From assembly GCA_946540705.1 (NCBI GenBank), contig CAMNJD010000341.1, forward strand, positions 1 through 7,718: a stretch of DNA of 7,718 bases, in the 5' to 3' direction. The stretch comes from an uncultured Ruminococcus sp. GTDB lineage: Bacteria > Bacillota > Clostridia > Oscillospirales > Ruminococcaceae. Below are positions 5,580 to 7,718 of this stretch, in pieces (the first letter of the stretch is position 1; every line of letters begins with the position of its first letter). Below the pieces are notes generated by a model. It was not told the origin of the DNA. It saw only the letters and a program-made list of their open reading frames with translations, and made no database searches. The translations under genes and the position numbers were made by a program.

Positions 5580-5592
5580 GCGGAACATCCGC
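5580..5592 (-). promoter_or_regulatory. Small hairpin in the DUF6465 leader
   Basis: GCGGA and TCCGC form a 5-bp GC-rich stem with a TGT loop within about ten bases of the predicted transcription start. A 5'-terminal stem of this kind can protect an mRNA from decay; that role is inferred. Confidence 0.4.
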
Positions 5593-5599
5593 TGTAGTG

Positions 5600-5628
5600 A
5601 TTATAGCACAATTATCTTTGCTTGTCAA
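5600..5628 (-). promoter_or_regulatory. Sigma-A promoter of the DUF6465-type gene
   Basis: Perfect -35 TTGACA (5623-5628) and perfect -10 TATAAT (5600-5605) with 17-bp spacing on the minus strand. The -10 lies about 47 nt upstream of the start codon. It suggests high, constitutive expression of the small protein. Confidence 0.9.
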
Positions 5629-5635
5629 GTGTTAT

Positions 5636-5710
5636 TCATATATTTCTAAGATATTTGTTCCGGATTGCGCATACAAATACCGCTGTGCCCACAACAAAAA
5701 CGGCTGTCAT
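5636..5710 (-). CDS. Doubtful 24-aa membrane-peptide ORF
   Basis: The spacer between the acyl-CoA synthetase and the DUF6465 promoter holds an ATG-started ORF of 24 codons. It encodes a hydrophobic stretch (TAVFVVGTAVFVCAI) followed by a basic tail (RNKYLRNI), the layout of a single-helix small membrane protein. Against it: no good ribosome binding site precedes the ATG, no promoter is obvious, and I recognise no family. It ends 7 bp before the -35 box of the next gene. It may be a decayed remnant or chance. Confidence 0.2.
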   Translation of the reverse strand: MTAVFVVGTAVFVCAIRNKYLRNI

Positions 5711-5733
5711 TGAAATACTGATTGTTCCGGAAA

Positions 5734-5778
5734 TGTAAATACACCGGCTGTTCCGGATCCGGACGCCGGTGTATTACA
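5734..5778 (-). terminator. Long hairpin after the cupin/acyl-CoA synthetase gene
   Basis: Outer arms AATACACCGGC (5738-5748) and GCCGGTGTATT (5765-5775) pair over 11 bp, and three more pairs follow past a one-base bulge. The loop contains a perfect 12-bp palindrome, TCCGGATCCGGA (5752-5763), so a branched or cruciform fold is possible. It begins about 12 nt after the stop codon, as a terminator should, but the run after the stem (TACATTTCC) is a poor U-tract. Confidence 0.6.
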
Positions 5779-5789
5779 AATTTCAGAGA

Positions 5790-7718
5790 TCATTTCTGAT
5801 ATTTTGCTTTGTCCATTTCGCGGATCGCCGCACGGCGGATCTTGCCGCTGCCGACTGTTTTGGGCAGCTCCTCAACAAACTCCACAACACGCGGATACTT
5901 ATACGGAGCGGTTCCGCGCTTGACGTAATCCTGGATTTCCTTGACCAGCTCATCAGACGGGACAGTTCCCTTCGTCAGCACGATTGTCGCCTTAACAACC
6001 TGACCGCGGATTTCATCGGGAACACCAGTGACAGCGCATTCCAGCACGTAAGGCAGTTCCATGAGCACGCTCTCAATCTCAAACGGTCCGATACGGTAGC
6101 CCGAGGACTTGATGACATCATCCACACGGCCGACATACCAGAAATAGCCGTCCTCATCGACCCATGCAGTGTCACCGGTATGATAATAGCCGTTGCGCCA
6201 TGTCTCGGCAGTCGTTTCCGCATCGCCGTAATAGCAGAGTGCAAGACCGGGAACGCCCTCCTCTTTCAGCTTGATGCAGATTTCTCCGGTCTCACCGACA
6301 CCTGCCGGAGTTCCGTCCGGCAGAAGCACCTGTACGTCGTACTGCGGATTCGGTCTTCCCATACTGCCGGGCTTGGGTTCCATGCCGACAACATTCGCGA
6401 TGGAAAGCGTAGTTTCGGTTTGGCCGAAGCCCTCCATGAGCTTCAGGCCGGTTGCACGGTAGAATTGATGAAACACCTCAGGATTCAGTGCTTCACCCGC
6501 GATACAGGCATATTTCAGGGAAGAAAGGTCATATTTCGAGAGATCTTCTTTGATAAAGAAACGGTACATGGTCGGCGGTGCGCAGAAGCTGGTGACATGA
6601 TACTGCTTGAACATCGGCAGGATATCATCCGCATGGAAGCGGTCAAAGTCGTACACAAACACAGCGGATTCGCACATCCACTGACCGTAGAGCTTGCCCC
6701 AGAGTGCCTTGCCCCAGCCGGTATCAGAGATCGTAAAGTGCAGACCGTTCGGATCGGCATTCTGCCAGTAACGGGCCGTGACATAGTGACCGAGCGGATA
6801 CTGATAGCTGTGCAGCACCAGCTTCGGGTTGCCTGATGTACCGGAGCTGAAGAAAATCAGCATCGGATCAGTACCGCAGGGGGTATCGGAAGTCCGGTCA
6901 AAGTGTGTGCTGTATGCGGAAAGCTCTGCGTTGAAATCATGCCAGCCCTCTCGCTGCCCGTTGACCAGAACCTTTGTCTTCAGCGACGGGCAGTTTGCTG
7001 CAGCAAGATCCACTTCATTCGCAACATCGCCGTCTGCCGTGCAGACGATTGCGGAGACCTCTGCGGAGTTGAAGCGGTATTCAAAGTCATGCTTTTTCAG
7101 CATGTTGGACGCAGGGATGGCAAGTGCGCCGATACGGTGGAGTGCAATGATCGAGAACCAGAACTGATAGTGCCGTTTCAATACGAGCATCACGCGGTCA
7201 CCTTTTTTGATGCCGAGCGACTTGAAATAATTGGCGGTCTGACAAGAATACCGCTTGATATCCTTAAATGTGAAGCGGCGCTCTCTGTGATCTCTGTCCA
7301 CATAGATCATTGCGGTCTTATCCGGACATTTTTCCGCCATTGCATCGACAATATCAAATGCAAAGTTAAATTCATCCTGCTTCTGGAAATGCACCGCGCT
7401 CAGGATGCCTTCCTCATTCGTTTCACAGGTGACAAACTTTTCAGCGACCGGGTGCATCAGACCCGCCTTATCGACATTTGTAGAATGATGCTCTGCAACA
7501 TGCTCGTGATATTCAGCGAGCCCTGTCGAGCCGTGCGGCGCCATAACAAAAGCGTAGATCTCGCAGTCCTCACCGCCGAGTGCGACCTCATCATGCGGCA
7601 TGGAGCTGTCGTAATAAATGCAGTCACCCTCGTGCAGAATCTCCGAATGCGAACCGACGATCATGCGCAGCGTGCCTTTGATGACAATATCCATTTCCTG
7701 ACCGGCATGGCTTGCAAG
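5790..7718 (-). CDS. Cupin domain fused to medium-chain-type acyl-CoA synthetase, 5'-truncated
   Basis: One uninterrupted frame of 642 aa, open at the window edge. The first ~60 residues are the end of a cupin of the type found in XRE-cupin regulators: HAGQEMDIVIKG (motif 1), then EGDCIYYDSSMPHDEV (motif 2). A linker rich in His (EYHEHVAEHH) leads to a full AMP-binding enzyme that should activate a carboxylic acid to acyl-AMP and then acyl-CoA. Counting from the Met at 7694, the signatures are SSGTSGNPK (283-291), GFGQTETT (422-429), YHTGD (504-508), RVDDVIKSSGYRIGPFEIE (523-541) and the catalytic Lys618 in GSGKIRR. The enzyme half resembles medium-chain/propionate-type synthetases of Clostridia; the acid is unknown. 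An internal ATG at 7457 with a weak AAGG upstream could make the enzyme alone. A helix-turn-helix may lie upstream, outside the window. Confidence 0.9.
   Translation of the reverse strand, partial: LASHAGQEMDIVIKGTLRMIVGSHSEILHEGDCIYYDSSMPHDEVALGGEDCEIYAFVMAPHGSTGLAEYHEHVAEHHSTNVDKAGLMHPVAEKFVTCETNEEGILSAVHFQKQDEFNFAFDIVDAMAEKCPDKTAMIYVDRDHRERRFTFKDIKRYSCQTANYFKSLGIKKGDRVMLVLKRHYQFWFSIIALHRIGALAIPASNMLKKHDFEYRFNSAEVSAIVCTADGDVANEVDLAAANCPSLKTKVLVNGQREGWHDFNAELSAYSTHFDRTSDTPCGTDPMLIFFSSGTSGNPKLVLHSYQYPLGHYVTARYWQNADPNGLHFTISDTGWGKALWGKLYGQWMCESAVFVYDFDRFHADDILPMFKQYHVTSFCAPPTMYRFFIKEDLSKYDLSSLKYACIAGEALNPEVFHQFYRATGLKLMEGFGQTETTLSIANVVGMEPKPGSMGRPNPQYDVQVLLPDGTPAGVGETGEICIKLKEEGVPGLALCYYGDAETTAETWRNGYYHTGDTAWVDEDGYFWYVGRVDDVIKSSGYRIGPFEIESVLMELPYVLECAVTGVPDEIRGQVVKATIVLTKGTVPSDELVKEIQDYVKRGTAPYKYPRVVEFVEELPKTVGSGKIRRAAIREMDKAKYQK

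Noticed and set aside
5554..5628. N-terminal extension of the DUF6465-type protein (start at 5628)
   Set aside because: That ATG lies inside the -35 box, and the extension reads through the promoter and leader. The AAGGA site supports 5553.
5769..6836. Open plus-strand frame of 355 codons
   Set aside because: It is antisense to the acyl-CoA synthetase. Long opposite-strand frames arise from codon bias here, and the translation has no recognisable domain or ribosome binding site.
1..7718. Mobile element, CRISPR array, tRNA or defence system
   Set aside because: No transposase, integrase, spaced repeat array, cloverleaf or known defence gene is visible. All genes share strand and similar composition, which argues for stable chromosome.

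Overview
All genes in this window are read from the minus strand, so transcription runs from the high-coordinate end towards position 1. The window looks like ordinary chromosome of a Gram-positive anaerobe, most likely Ruminococcus or a close relative in Oscillospiraceae/Clostridia. That placement is an inference from four things: strong AGGAGG-type ribosome binding sites, textbook sigma-A promoters (TTGACA-N17-TATAAT), the families present (DUF6465-type protein, TatD-linked radical SAM protein, two-subunit class I fumarase), and a secreted GH5 lipoprotein. I see no insertion sequence, phage gene, CRISPR array, tRNA or rRNA. No stretch over 300 bases lacks a gene.

Layout in transcription order. 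(1) 7718-5790: a 5'-truncated protein with a cupin domain joined in frame to a complete medium-chain-type acyl-CoA synthetase. It is followed by a long hairpin. (2) 5636-5710: a doubtful 24-codon membrane-peptide ORF in the spacer. (3) 5553-5302: a small Lys/Ala-tailed DUF6465-type protein with its own promoter and a clear terminator. (4) 5110-4268: the alpha subunit of class I fumarate hydratase, with its own promoter and no beta-subunit gene beside it. (5) 4174-1029: a tight five-gene set behind one strong promoter, closed by a terminator at 974-1009. Its genes are a YbjN-like protein, a two-helix membrane protein, a small protein of the family labelled ADP-ribosylation/crystallin J1, a TatD-linked radical SAM protein, and a GH5 glycosidase lipoprotein. 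(6) 868-1: alanine racemase with its own promoter, cut off by the window edge.

The units look independent: acyl-CoA activation, a small housekeeping protein, fumarate/malate interconversion, a mixed accessory operon and cell-wall D-alanine supply. No single new system is evident. The most notable points are the cupin/acyl-CoA synthetase fusion, the mixed five-gene operon with a radical SAM protein lacking tatD, and the fumarase alpha subunit without its partner.
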